64,000 bases of DNA from Paenibacillus sedimenti (GTDB taxonomy: Bacteria; Bacillota; Bacilli; Paenibacillales; NBRC-103111), in assembly GCF_014534655.1 (NCBI RefSeq), contig NZ_JACVVD010000014.1:1-64000 (forward strand), written 5' to 3'. The translations under genes and the position numbers were made by a program. How positions within the stretch are numbered: position 1 is the first letter of the stretch; each line of letters starts with the position of its first letter. A model generated the notes under the pieces. That model was not told where the DNA came from. It was given only the letters and a program-made list of their open reading frames with translations, and did no database searches. This document shows positions 16,704-25,187 of the stretch, piece by piece.

Positions 16704-17462
16704 ATGTTAGCCAAAAGAATTATCCCTTGCCTTGACGTCAAGGACGGCAGGGTGGTCAAAGGCGTTAATTTCGTCAACTTGCGCGATGCGGGCGATCCGG
16801 TGGAGCTCGCTGCGATTTACGATCAAGAAGGCGCGGATGAGCTTGTCTTCCTGGATATCTCGGCATCGGTGGAAGGCCGGGCGACGATGGTTGAAGTCGT
16901 TCGCCAAACGGCGGGCGAGATCACGATCCCTTTCACCGTCGGCGGCGGGATCTCCAGCGTCGACGACATGAAGCGGCTGCTGCGCGCCGGGGCCGATAAG
17001 ATCGGCATTAACACGGCAGCGGTCCGCAACCCGCAGCTCGTTTCCGACGGAGCCCGAAAGTTCGGCTCCCAGTGTGTCGTCGTCGCGATCGACGCGAAGT
17101 TTAATAGCGAGTGGGGCGAGTGGGAAGTGTTCACCCACGGCGGGCGTAATGCCACAGGCATTAAGACACTGGAGTGGGCGAAGCGCATGGAAGAGCTGGG
17201 CGCAGGCGAGATTCTGCTGACCAGTATGGATGCCGACGGCACGAAGGACGGCTTCGACCTGAAGCTGACGCGCGCCGTATCGGAGCTGCTGACGATTCCC
17301 GTCATCGCCTCCGGCGGAGCGGGTCGCGCGGATCATTTCTATGGTGTATTCACGGAAGGAAAAGCCGACGCGGGACTTGCGGCAACCATTTTTCACTATA
17401 AGGAATTAACGATTCAAGGGGTCAAGGACGACCTAAAGGGCAAAGGAGTTGAAATCCGGTGA
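16704..17462 (+). CDS. hisF: Imidazole glycerol phosphate synthase, cyclase subunit
   Basis: 252 residues of standard bacterial HisF: LAKRIIPCLDVKDGRVVKG at the start with catalytic Asp11, the second Asp in EILLTSMDADGTKDG, and phosphate loops GGGISSVDD and IASGGAG. It forms the synthase with HisH and releases AICAR plus imidazole glycerol phosphate. ATG after AAGAAAGGAG. Its stop overlaps the GTG start of hisIE by four bases. Confidence 0.97.
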   Translation: MLAKRIIPCLDVKDGRVVKGVNFVNLRDAGDPVELAAIYDQEGADELVFLDISASVEGRATMVEVVRQTAGEITIPFTVGGGISSVDDMKRLLRAGADKIGINTAAVRNPQLVSDGARKFGSQCVVVAIDAKFNSEWGEWEVFTHGGRNATGIKTLEWAKRMEELGAGEILLTSMDADGTKDGFDLKLTRAVSELLTIPVIASGGAGRADHFYGVFTEGKADAGLAATIFHYKELTIQGVKDDLKGKGVEIR

Positions 17463-18106
17463 CATTCGCGTTAGATACGATCAAATATGATGCGCAAGGA
17501 CTGGTGCCTGCTGTTGTGCAGGATGCCGTCAGCAAAGAAGTGCTCATGCTCGCCTATATGAACAGCGAGTCGCTGCAACGTACGATCCAAACCGGAGATA
17601 CTTGGTTCTGGAGCCGTTCGCGCCAGGAACTGTGGAACAAAGGCGCTACTTCCGGCCATACGCAAAAGGTAAAAGCACTTCGCTACGATTGCGACGCAGA
17701 CACGCTGCTCGTGCTCGTGGAACAAGTGGGACCTGCATGCCACAATGGTACGTACACGTGCTTCACGGAGAACATTCCGCTGGAAACGGAATCTGCCGCA
17801 GCCGCTTCTGCCGGCGACCGCTTCGCGATCCTGTCCGAGCTGGAAGCCGTTATCGCTTCGCGTGACGTTGAGCGTCCGGAAGGCGCATATACGACGTACC
17901 TTTTCGAAAAAGGCGTCGATAAGATCTTGAAAAAAGTCGGCGAGGAAACCGCCGAAGTCATCATCGCCGCCAAGAACAAAGACAACGACGAACTTCGTTA
18001 CGAAGCGAGCGATCTTATTTTTCACTTGATGGTTCTCTTGCGCAACAACAAGCTGCCGCTCGATGACGTCATGAAGGAATTGGCGAGCAGGCATGTGAAG
18101 AAATGA
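17459..18106 (+). CDS. hisI: Fused phosphoribosyl-AMP cyclohydrolase / phosphoribosyl-ATP pyrophosphatase
   Basis: 215 residues, GTG start overlapping the hisF stop. N-terminal HisI domain (about 1-115) has the zinc/magnesium motifs WSRSRQELWNKGATSGH and DCDADTLLVLVEQVGPACH; the C-terminal HisE domain (about 125-215) is the MazG-like helical pyrophosphohydrolase with EEVGEETAEVIIAAK-type motif (VGEETAEVIIAAKNKDNDEL). It performs the second and third steps of the pathway. Last of the tightly coupled his genes before the phosphatase. Confidence 0.96.
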   Translation: MTFALDTIKYDAQGLVPAVVQDAVSKEVLMLAYMNSESLQRTIQTGDTWFWSRSRQELWNKGATSGHTQKVKALRYDCDADTLLVLVEQVGPACHNGTYTCFTENIPLETESAAAASAGDRFAILSELEAVIASRDVERPEGAYTTYLFEKGVDKILKKVGEETAEVIIAAKNKDNDELRYEASDLIFHLMVLLRNNKLPLDDVMKELASRHVKK

Positions 18107-18133
18107 ATAAAAATGACCTGGAGTGATACCAAG

Positions 18134-18940
18134 ATGTTGATTGATTATCATACACATCATGTACGCTGCGGTCACGCCTCCGGGGAACTGGAGGCATACG
18201 TCAAACGCGGCATCGAGATCGGGCTCACGCAATTAGGGCTGTCGGATCATATGCCGCTTTTGCATGTGGATCCGCAGACGTATTGGCCGGAGATGGCCAT
18301 GCCGATGGATGAGCTGCCTCGCTATGTCGAGGAATGCCTTCATCTCAAGGAGAAATACAAAGATCAGATCGATATCCGCATCGGTTTGGAAGGCGACTAT
18401 ATCGAGGGCTACGAAGCGGAAATCGAAGCCATTATCAAAGCTTATCCGTGGGATTATGTCATCGGCTCCGTTCATTTCCTGGGAGAGTGGGATATTTCGG
18501 ACTTCAGGCAATTGGCCGGCTGGGAAGGCAAGGATATTTTTGAAGTCTATACGCAATACTACGATGCGGTACAAAAAGCGGTGCGTACCGGGTTATATGA
18601 CTATATCGGACATATCGATGTGATTAAGCGTTTTGGCTATAAACCGGACCGCGACCCGTGGGAGCTGGAAAAGGCTGCTTTAGATACGGTGAAAGAACAT
18701 GGTCTCGCTATTGAACTCAACGCTTCCGGTCTTCGCATGCTGTGTGAAGAGATGTTTCCGAGCCGCCGGATGCTGGAGTATTGCCATAAGGTGGGAATCC
18801 CTTTGACAATTGGATCGGATGCACACCAGCCGGAACGATTATCCCAGTATTTGGACCAGGCTCGAGACTTGCTGAAATTGATTGGATTTAACGAAATAGC
18901 CACATTTTCTGCAAGAAACCGACACTTGGTTACTTTTTAA
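18134..18940 (+). CDS. hisJ: PHP-family histidinol-phosphatase
   Basis: 268 residues from ATG 18134, with CTGGAGTGAT upstream; an ATG at 18113 is possible but has no site. PHP metal-binding motifs are present: DYHTHHVRCGHASG at the start, LSDHMPL, GLEGDYIEGYE, IGSVHFLGEWD, DYIGHIDVIKRFGY and IGSDAHQPERL. The enzyme dephosphorylates histidinol phosphate, the step carried by the bifunctional HisB in other bacteria, so this completes the pathway here except for the aminotransferase hisC, which is not in the window. Confidence 0.93.
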   Translation: MLIDYHTHHVRCGHASGELEAYVKRGIEIGLTQLGLSDHMPLLHVDPQTYWPEMAMPMDELPRYVEECLHLKEKYKDQIDIRIGLEGDYIEGYEAEIEAIIKAYPWDYVIGSVHFLGEWDISDFRQLAGWEGKDIFEVYTQYYDAVQKAVRTGLYDYIGHIDVIKRFGYKPDRDPWELEKAALDTVKEHGLAIELNASGLRMLCEEMFPSRRMLEYCHKVGIPLTIGSDAHQPERLSQYLDQARDLLKLIGFNEIATFSARNRHLVTF

Positions 18941-18963
18941 ATTCGACATGTTTCATGTATAAT
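18935..18963 (+). promoter_or_regulatory. Probable -10 region before prs
   Basis: TATAAT at 18958-18963 with only a weak -35 (TTTTAA, 18935-18940, 17-base spacer), 53 bases before prs. Suggests prs can be transcribed apart from the his operon. Confidence 0.45.
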
Positions 18964-19015
18964 GAGGATGTCAGGAATAATCTATTTAATGAACCTTCGG
19001 AGGTAACCGTTAACC

Positions 19016-19966
19016 ATGTATAGTGACAATGTTAAAATCTTTTCCGGATCTTCGAATCCGAAGCTTGCGGAACGCATTTGTAAAGAACTCGGCCAGCCGC
19101 TTGGACAAATCAAATTATCCCGTTTCAAAAGCGGAGAAATCTACTGTCTCTACGAAGAAACGATTCGTAACTGCGACGTATTTCTAGTACAAACGTTCTC
19201 CCATCCGATCAATGAGCACATGATGGAGCTTCTGGTTATGATGGATGCGGCAAAAAGAGCCTCCGCAAGAACAGTAAACCTTGTCATCCCATACTATGGT
19301 TACTCCCGTCAAGAACGTAAAGCTGCTCCGCGTGAGCCGATTTCTGCAAAATTAGTAGCCGATTTGTTCAGCGCTGCAGGCGCTAATCGCGTTGTTACGA
19401 TTGACCTGCATGCACCTGCGATTCAAGGCTTCTTCAATATCCCTGTGGATCATCTGACGGCGCTTGACGTTATCAGTGACTTCATAAAAAAGAAAAACCT
19501 GCCCGATCCGATTATCGTATCGCCGGATGCAGGACGCGCAACAACAGCTGAGAAAATGGCAAACATTCTCGATGCGCCTTTCGCAATGATGATTAAGAAA
19601 CGCCCGGCTCACAATGAATCCGTCATTACGCACGTGATCGGGGACGTTGCAGGCCGTACGCCAATTATCATTGAAGACTTAATCGATACCGGAACGACGA
19701 TCGTGAACGTTGTGGAGGGTCTCAAAGAAAGAGGAGCGCATGACGTGTACATTTGTGCGACGCATCCTGTTTTCTCCGGTCCTGCCCTGCAGCGCCTGGA
19801 TCACCCGAACATTAAGGAAGTCATCATCACGGACTCCATCGCGATACCGGACGACCACTCCGAAAAATTCCGGGTGCTTTCCGTAGCTCCGCTTTTGTCG
19901 GACGCAATTCGAATTATTAATGATGGAGGATCCCTATCCTCCCTCTTCAAATACGGCGGCGTGTAA
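19016..19966 (+). CDS. prs: Ribose-phosphate pyrophosphokinase (class I)
   Basis: 316 residues. Makes PRPP from ribose 5-phosphate and ATP. Shows KIFSGSSNPKLAERIC at the start, the ATP-binding PYYGYSRQERK segment, TIDLHAPAIQGFF, the flexible-loop region VSPDAGRATTAEKMA and the PRPP signature IIIEDLIDTGTTIVNVVEGL. In many genomes a paralogue sits near glmU; here a copy follows the his operon, whose HisG consumes PRPP. A ligand-residue difference from the canonical KRR loop (here KKRPAHN) is seen, so a second prs elsewhere would be no surprise. GGAGGT SD before ATG. Confidence 0.92.
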   Translation: MYSDNVKIFSGSSNPKLAERICKELGQPLGQIKLSRFKSGEIYCLYEETIRNCDVFLVQTFSHPINEHMMELLVMMDAAKRASARTVNLVIPYYGYSRQERKAAPREPISAKLVADLFSAAGANRVVTIDLHAPAIQGFFNIPVDHLTALDVISDFIKKKNLPDPIIVSPDAGRATTAEKMANILDAPFAMMIKKRPAHNESVITHVIGDVAGRTPIIIEDLIDTGTTIVNVVEGLKERGAHDVYICATHPVFSGPALQRLDHPNIKEVIITDSIAIPDDHSEKFRVLSVAPLLSDAIRIINDGGSLSSLFKYGGV

Positions 19967-19970
19967 GGAA

Positions 19971-20138
19971 GTTTTAAAAGTCGACTTTGAAAACGAAGAG
20001 GATTCATGGAGTGGTTCGACGTCGAATCTTGAACGAAACCCGGGAAGTCCGGTACTCACGTAGAAACCCTCTACGCTCCGTTCCTCCTTCTCCGGGTTTC
20101 GTCCAACCTTCTCGGTTTTGAAAGCCGACTTTTAAAAC
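19971..20138. repeat. Long branched palindrome after prs
   Basis: GTTTTAAAAGTCG with following CTTTGAAAACG (19971-19995) is the imperfect reverse complement of the block at 20111-20138. Nested inside, CGAAACCCGG (20034-20043) pairs with CCGGGTTTCG (20092-20101). A local GATTC/GAATC arm around a TTCGACGTCGAA palindrome (about 20001-20027) gives a multi-branched fold of about 168 nt. No coding potential. It may be an mRNA end structure, a structured RNA or an interspersed repeat. Confidence 0.6.
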
Positions 20139-20187
20139 CTTTATTTAACTTTACAAACCGACATCAACACCACTTCAGATGAAAGTT

Positions 20188-20216
20188 TTTGGCTTCCGGG
20201 CGATCTATGGTATAAT
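20188..20216 (+). promoter_or_regulatory. Extended -10 promoter of the TPR gene
   Basis: TGG-TATAAT (20208-20216) is a strong extended -10; TTTGGC (20188-20193) lies 17 bases upstream. It is 35 bases before the ATG at 20251. Confidence 0.6.
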
Positions 20217-20250
20217 TTGATCGTAATCAATATGCCGGAGGTGTCTTGCA

Positions 20251-21987
20251 ATGGAAAAGATAAAGCGTGTGTCCGATACACCGAAGCCGAAAGTCATCTC
20301 GATTAACATGGATGCCGCATTCTTTTTCGAGAGAGCGGTTCAATCTTTGGATCGGTTTCATTATGATAAGGCATTGAAATATTTCCGGCGGGCGGCGGAG
20401 TATGAACAGGATAATCCTGTGAATCACTGCAATCTCGCGGGGGTTCTCTCCGAGATGGGCAATTACGAAGAGTCGAACCAAATTTTACAGCATATTCTTG
20501 ATGTCATCGACCCTACGATGACGGAATGTTATTTTTATATGGCTAACAATTACGCCAACATGGAACAATACGAGCTGGCGGAACAAGCGTTGGTCCGCTA
20601 TTTGGAGAACGATCCGACCGGTCAGTTTTTGGATGAATCCGAAGAAATGATGGAAATGCTCAGCTACGAGCTCGAACGTCCCGCCCCTCTCACTAGCATC
20701 AAAAGTCGAGAAGGGCTCTTCGAGCATGATAAAGCCCGCGCATTGCTGGAGGAAGGCAAGTTCGCAGAAGCGGTCAGACAGCTGGAGAAAATCGCGAAGA
20801 AGCATCCCGATTTTACGGCGGCACGCAACAATCTGGCGCTTGCTTATTACTATATGGGCCAGTTCGAGAAGGCGATGGAGACGATTCACGGGGTGCTTGA
20901 GATTGACCCTGGCAATCTGCACGCGCTTTGCAACTTAGCGATATTCCATCAGCATTTCGGCAATAAGCAGGAGCTGACAGAATTGGTTGACCTGTTGCGT
21001 AAGACGTTCCCGTATCAGCATGACCACGTGTTCAAACTTGCGACGACGATGGGGATATTGGGTGAGCACGAGAAGGCGTACCAGTTGTTTAAGCGTCTCC
21101 TCAAAGCAGGAGAAGGTTCTGCGGATCCTTGTCTCTATCATTATACAGCTGTCGCAGCTTGCCATATCGGCCGATTCGCAGAGGCGCACCGGTTGTGGAG
21201 GCAAGTAGAGAAGCTTGATCCCGGTACGGAGATTTCCAAGTTCTATCTGGAGCAGCTGCGTACGCGTGAGACAAGCGAGATCACACCGACGTGGAGCTAC
21301 CACTACCACCTGCCTTTTGAAGAACAATTCCGCGTTCTGGAGAAATCTGCGCAGGGTATTCCGGAACAGCTCAAGAAAGATCCGCTCGTACGCTCCTCCT
21401 TCTTCTGGGCGCTGCGGCATGGAGATATCGATACCAAACTGCAGGTTATTCAGGCTTTCGGATTGATTGCGGATAATGAAGTAAGAGATGCTCTGCAAGA
21501 CTTTATTCTAGAGCGTCAAGAAGACGACTATTTGAAAAAAGTCGCGATCTTCGTACTTCGCAGCATGGGAATCCGCGATCCGTTGCCTGCTTTTCTCGAA
21601 AACCGGGAGATTATGGTGGAAGCATCTCCGTATTCCCCGCATTTGCCTGTTTGGGATGCGAAATGGCAGGGTGTGATGGAGACTGCACTTTCCCATATGC
21701 ATAAGCGATACGATATGATTCAGCAGTATGACTTGGAGATTTTATGGGTCGAATTCTTGACCAAGATGTACCCGGGCGTGCCCAAGATTCAGAAGTCTGA
21801 GGGTTGGGCGGCAGCGCTGGAATATTTAATCGCCAAAATGCACCGGCGAGCGATCTCTTATCAGGAAATATCCGCTCGGTATGGTGTGACGGTTTCGACC
21901 ATTAGCCGCAACGTAAAGCTCATTGATGATGCTTGCGGTCTGCGCGAGAAAATGGAAGCGATCTTCCCGAAATTCACAAGCATTTGA
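20251..21987 (+). CDS. YvcD-like TPR protein with C-terminal helix-turn-helix
   Basis: 578 residues. At least six TPR-like units are visible between residues 20 and 300 (for example AALKYF-like YDKALKYFRRAAEYEQDNP, ARNNLALAYYYMGQFEKAME, HALCNLAIFHQHFGN). A middle region (about 330-480) is alpha-helical without a known motif. The C-terminus carries a helix-turn-helix (ISYQEISARYGVTVSTISRN) near 540-560. It sits where yvcD is found in Bacillus, ahead of trxB. SD CCGGAGGTG before ATG. TPR arrays bind proteins; the HTH suggests DNA contact, but the role is unknown. Confidence 0.78.
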   Translation: MEKIKRVSDTPKPKVISINMDAAFFFERAVQSLDRFHYDKALKYFRRAAEYEQDNPVNHCNLAGVLSEMGNYEESNQILQHILDVIDPTMTECYFYMANNYANMEQYELAEQALVRYLENDPTGQFLDESEEMMEMLSYELERPAPLTSIKSREGLFEHDKARALLEEGKFAEAVRQLEKIAKKHPDFTAARNNLALAYYYMGQFEKAMETIHGVLEIDPGNLHALCNLAIFHQHFGNKQELTELVDLLRKTFPYQHDHVFKLATTMGILGEHEKAYQLFKRLLKAGEGSADPCLYHYTAVAACHIGRFAEAHRLWRQVEKLDPGTEISKFYLEQLRTRETSEITPTWSYHYHLPFEEQFRVLEKSAQGIPEQLKKDPLVRSSFFWALRHGDIDTKLQVIQAFGLIADNEVRDALQDFILERQEDDYLKKVAIFVLRSMGIRDPLPAFLENREIMVEASPYSPHLPVWDAKWQGVMETALSHMHKRYDMIQQYDLEILWVEFLTKMYPGVPKIQKSEGWAAALEYLIAKMHRRAISYQEISARYGVTVSTISRNVKLIDDACGLREKMEAIFPKFTSI

Positions 21988-21992
21988 TAGCT

Positions 21993-22019
21993 GGGCGCTT
22001 CTGTGAAGAACGCCCGCTT
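21993..22019 (+). terminator. Hairpin after the TPR gene, possible terminator
   Basis: GGGCGCTTCT and AGAACGCCC form a stem with one bulged base around GTGA. The T-run is poor (GCTTTC), so termination would be partial. Confidence 0.4.
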
Positions 22020-22077
22020 TCATTAATAAATTAAGCGGCAGCCTGACTGACCGCAGAGAAAGAATCGTAAAGCCTAT

Positions 22078-22117
22078 GCTTACAAAGAAAGTTTTCTTAC
22101 AGAAAACACTTAGGAGG
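22078..22117 (+). promoter_or_regulatory. Hairpin directly before the trxB Shine-Dalgarno
   Basis: GTTTTCT (22091-22097) pairs with AGAAAAC (22101-22107) around TAC; CTTAGGAGGG follows. GCTTAC-AAAG at the 5' side and CTTAGG at the 3' side are shared with the element before msmX, while the stem sequence has changed but remains paired. Confidence 0.65.
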
Positions 22118-22125
22118 GAAACCAT

Positions 22126-23073
22126 ATGTACAAATCCGTCGTTGTAGGAACAGGACCATCCGGTCTGACAGCAGCCATCTATCTGGCTCGCGCCAACTTG
22201 AGCCCGCTCGTTATTGAGGGTCCTGAACCAGGCGGTCAGTTGACCACGACTACCGAAGTAGAGAATTTCCCGGGATTCCCTGAGGGCATTATGGGTCCGG
22301 AATTGATGGAAAATATGCGTAAGCAAGCAGAGCGCTTTGGCGCTGAGTTCAAGACGGGTTGGGTAAATTCTGTTGAGCTCACCAAACGTCCATTCAAGCT
22401 TCAAGTCGAGGGCCTTGGCGAGATCGAAACAGAATCGCTCATCATCTCCACAGGAGCTTCAGCGAAGCTGCTTGGCATCACGAACGAGCGAGAAAACATC
22501 GGTCGCGGCGTAAGTACTTGCGCTACATGCGACGGCTTCTTCTTCCGCGGCAAGAAGATTATCGTCGTGGGCGGCGGGGATTCCGCGATGGAAGAAGCGA
22601 ACTTCTTAACTCGCTTCGCTTCCGAAGTTCGTCTGGTGCATCGTCGCGATGAGCTGCGCGCTTCCAAAATCATGCAGGATCGTGCCCGTGGCAATGAGAA
22701 AGTGAAATGGGCGCTTAACAATACACCGCTTGAAGTGGTTGCCGGCGATAAAGGCGTAACCGGCCTGAAAGTGAAAAATAATGTGACTGGTGAAGAAGAG
22801 ATCATTGAAACCGACGGTATTTTCGTAGCGATCGGCCATACGCCGAATACGAAGTTCTTGGGCGGTCAAATCGAAACTGACGAGCATGGCTACATTATTG
22901 TGAAGCCAGGCACAACAGAAACGAACATTCCTGGGGTATTCGCATGCGGCGACGTGCAGGATACGAAATATCGCCAGGCTATTACAGCAGCGGGAAGCGG
23001 TTGTGCAGCTGCTCTGGAATGTGAGAAGTTCCTTGAGGGACATATCGTACACGATTGGAGCCAGACGGTGTAA
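22126..23073 (+). CDS. trxB: Thioredoxin-disulfide reductase
   Basis: 315 residues. FAD motif GTGPSGLTAAIYLARAN, redox pair CATCDG (about residues 134-139), NADPH motif VVGGGDSAMEEANFL and the C-terminal second FAD motif GVFACGDVQDTKYRQA are intact. Reduces thioredoxin with NADPH in the cytoplasm. Preceded by a hairpin-SD leader and followed by a terminator, so it appears to be its own unit inside the conserved yvcD-trxB-rapZ region. Confidence 0.96.
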   Translation: MYKSVVVGTGPSGLTAAIYLARANLSPLVIEGPEPGGQLTTTTEVENFPGFPEGIMGPELMENMRKQAERFGAEFKTGWVNSVELTKRPFKLQVEGLGEIETESLIISTGASAKLLGITNERENIGRGVSTCATCDGFFFRGKKIIVVGGGDSAMEEANFLTRFASEVRLVHRRDELRASKIMQDRARGNEKVKWALNNTPLEVVAGDKGVTGLKVKNNVTGEEEIIETDGIFVAIGHTPNTKFLGGQIETDEHGYIIVKPGTTETNIPGVFACGDVQDTKYRQAITAAGSGCAAALECEKFLEGHIVHDWSQTV

Positions 23074-23099
23074 TTCGTCAGGAGGCCGTAATTACAGCT

Positions 23100-23130
23100 A
23101 ACGTGGAAGGCTATGCTTTCCACGTTTTCT
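23100..23130 (+). terminator. Terminator after trxB
   Basis: AACGTGGAA (23100-23108) pairs with TTCCACGTT (23118-23126), followed by TTCTCGTT. Confidence 0.8.
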
Positions 23131-23156
23131 CGTTATTTCAAGACTTACTTTGAATC

Positions 23157-23185
23157 TTGACCTGTCTACAACCTTGACTTATAGT
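23157..23185 (+). promoter_or_regulatory. SigA-type promoter before the glucokinase gene
   Basis: TTGACC (23157-23162), 17-base spacer, TATAGT (23180-23185), about 60 bases before the start codon and just after the trxB terminator. Confidence 0.7.
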
Positions 23186-23243
23186 TGGAACAGGAGCAAA
23201 TGCCCGAAAATTATAATGATTATTCGTAGAGGTGACCTTGCAC

Positions 23244-24191
23244 ATGTCAAATCAGATTTATATCGGTGTAGATTTAGGCGGTACCAATATTAAAGTCGGT
23301 ATCTGTGACGAGCGGGGGACGCTGCTGCACACGTACGAAGGACCTACCGGTGCGGATCAGGGCCCAGACGCCGTTCTTGAGCGTATTGCTCAGTATGTGC
23401 GACAAATTGTCGAAGATTCTCCGTTTGAATGGGAGCAAGTGGCTGGTATTGGTGCAGGGCTTGCGGGATTTATGGACATTCCCGAAGGCTTCGTTAAATT
23501 CTCTCCAAATTTGCAATGGCGCAATGTCCCTGCGAAAAAAACGCTTGAAGCTTTGCTAGGCAAAACCGTAAAAATCGATAATGATGCTAACGTTGCTGCA
23601 TTAGGCGAAGCGTGGGCGGGAGCCGGAGCAGGCATTCCGAATGTCGTCTGCTATACGCTGGGAACCGGTGTTGGCGGCGGTATTATTATTAACAGTAAAA
23701 TTTATCAAGGCTCCACCGGTATGGCAGGGGAGCTTGGACATATGTCGATTGTACCGGACATCGAAGCGATTAATTGCGGATGCGGTCAAGTGGGCTGCCT
23801 CGAAACCGTCTCTTCCGCAACAGGTATCGTTCGTATGGCCAATGACGCGGTTGAACGCGGTGAGCATACGTCGCTTGCTCTACACGAGAAGATCGAGGCT
23901 AAGCATGTCTTCGATGCTGCGAAGTCCGGAGATGAAGTGGCGCTGCGCATCGTGAACCGTGCCGCTTATTATCTTGGCCGTTCGATGGCTGCTCTCGCTG
24001 TTATTATTAATCCCAAGCGCTTCATTATTGGCGGCGGGGTATCCAAAGCAGGCGAGATCCTGTTTCAGCCGATTCGCGAAACGTTCAAGAAGTACACGCC
24101 CGAAGTGGCGGCCGAAGGCGTTGAAATTGTCGCTGCAACACTTGGTAATGATGCTGGCGTCGTAGGCGCTGCTGGTTTGAATTTGAGATAG
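23244..24191 (+). CDS. glcK: ROK-family glucokinase
   Basis: 315 residues from ATG 23244; AGAGGTGA lies at the right distance, while the GTG at 23232 overlaps it. ATP-binding GVDLGGTNIKVG at the N-terminus, the catalytic DNDANVAALGEAW segment, GTGVGGGIIINSKI, and the ROK zinc motif CGCGQVGCLE are present. Phosphorylates glucose to glucose 6-phosphate with ATP, feeding the glycolytic operon at 35.5-42.6 kb. Its insertion between trxB and rapZ differs from Bacillus subtilis, where a NUDIX gene (yvcI) is found there. Confidence 0.92.
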   Translation: MSNQIYIGVDLGGTNIKVGICDERGTLLHTYEGPTGADQGPDAVLERIAQYVRQIVEDSPFEWEQVAGIGAGLAGFMDIPEGFVKFSPNLQWRNVPAKKTLEALLGKTVKIDNDANVAALGEAWAGAGAGIPNVVCYTLGTGVGGGIIINSKIYQGSTGMAGELGHMSIVPDIEAINCGCGQVGCLETVSSATGIVRMANDAVERGEHTSLALHEKIEAKHVFDAAKSGDEVALRIVNRAAYYLGRSMAALAVIINPKRFIIGGGVSKAGEILFQPIRETFKKYTPEVAAEGVEIVAATLGNDAGVVGAAGLNLR

Positions 24192-24210
24192 CCGCCCACA
24201 ATTTGAAGTT

Positions 24211-24249
24211 CGTGCGTGAGCATGGGCCATTATGCCCGTGAAACGCACG
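24211..24249 (+). promoter_or_regulatory. Two-tier hairpin just upstream of the rapZ ribosome-binding site
   Basis: CGTGCGT (24211-24217) pairs with ACGCACG (24243-24249); inside it CATGGGC (24221-24227) pairs with GCCCGTG (24234-24240). The AGAGGAAGG ribosome-binding site starts two bases later. Confidence 0.55.
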
Positions 24250-24268
24250 CCAGAGGAAGGTGCAATCG

Positions 24269-25156
24269 ATGGAAGAGATCCACCCTTTAGCCAAGCTTGT
24301 CATCATTACAGGGATGTCGGGTGCCGGAAAGACGATCGCCGTGCAAAGCCTCGAAGATCTCGGTTTTTTCTGTGTCGATAATTTGCCGCCGGTGCTTATT
24401 CCTAAATTTGCAGAATTAATTGAGCAATCGATGGGTAAAATCGGCAAAGTGGCCTTGGTGATTGATTTGCGGGGGCGTGAATTTTTTACGGCGCTTCAGG
24501 AGTCGCTTCGGACTATCCAAGAAAACTTTACATTGACTTATGAAATTTTATTTTTGGATGCAACAGATGCTGCGCTCGTGCAGCGTTACAAGGAAAGCCG
24601 GCGTCGCCACCCGCTTGCGCCTAACGGGGTTCCTCTCGAAGGGATCGGCCTGGAGCGCAAGCTGCTCGAAGAGCTGAAAGGTCTGGCTACCCAGGTGATT
24701 GATACTAGCACACTAAAGCCAGTGCAGTTGAAAGAAAGAATTATATCCCGGTTTACCAATTTGGAATCCAACCGCATATCTATAAATGTAATCTCTTTCG
24801 GATTTAAATATGGGATCCCGATCGATGCCGATTTGATTTTTGACGTACGCTTTTTACCGAATCCGCATTACGTGGATCAGCTTCGCCCACAAACCGGCCA
24901 GGACCCGGATGTTTACGACTATGTGATGAAATGGACGGAGACGCAAGAATTTCTCACGAAACTGCTCGATATGTTGAACTTTCTTATGCCCCAGTATAAG
25001 AAGGAAGGCAAGAGCCAGGTCGTCGTTGGCATCGGGTGCACGGGAGGCAAGCATAGATCCGTTGCTATTACCGAATACCTCGGTAAGGTGTTTGGCAACA
25101 GCGAAACCGAAGCGGTGCGGGTAAGTCATCGGGATTCGGAGCGGGATCGCGTATAG
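24269..25156 (+). CDS. rapZ: RapZ/YvcJ nucleotide-binding protein
   Basis: 295 residues from ATG 24269 after AGAGGAAGG; the GTG at 24260 overlaps that site. Walker A GMSGAGKT near the start, FVDNLPPVLIPKF-like segment (CVDNLPPVLIP), VIDLRGREFF, and the C-terminal GCTGGKHRSV motif of the YvcJ/RapZ family are intact. In enterobacteria RapZ guides RNase E to sRNAs of the glucosamine pathway; in Bacillus YvcJ hydrolyses GTP and affects competence. It heads the rapZ-glmR-whiA trio. Confidence 0.94.
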   Translation: MEEIHPLAKLVIITGMSGAGKTIAVQSLEDLGFFCVDNLPPVLIPKFAELIEQSMGKIGKVALVIDLRGREFFTALQESLRTIQENFTLTYEILFLDATDAALVQRYKESRRRHPLAPNGVPLEGIGLERKLLEELKGLATQVIDTSTLKPVQLKERIISRFTNLESNRISINVISFGFKYGIPIDADLIFDVRFLPNPHYVDQLRPQTGQDPDVYDYVMKWTETQEFLTKLLDMLNFLMPQYKKEGKSQVVVGIGCTGGKHRSVAITEYLGKVFGNSETEAVRVSHRDSERDRV

Positions 25157-25187
25157 CCAGTCTCACGATAAAGAGGGTGAAAGAATA

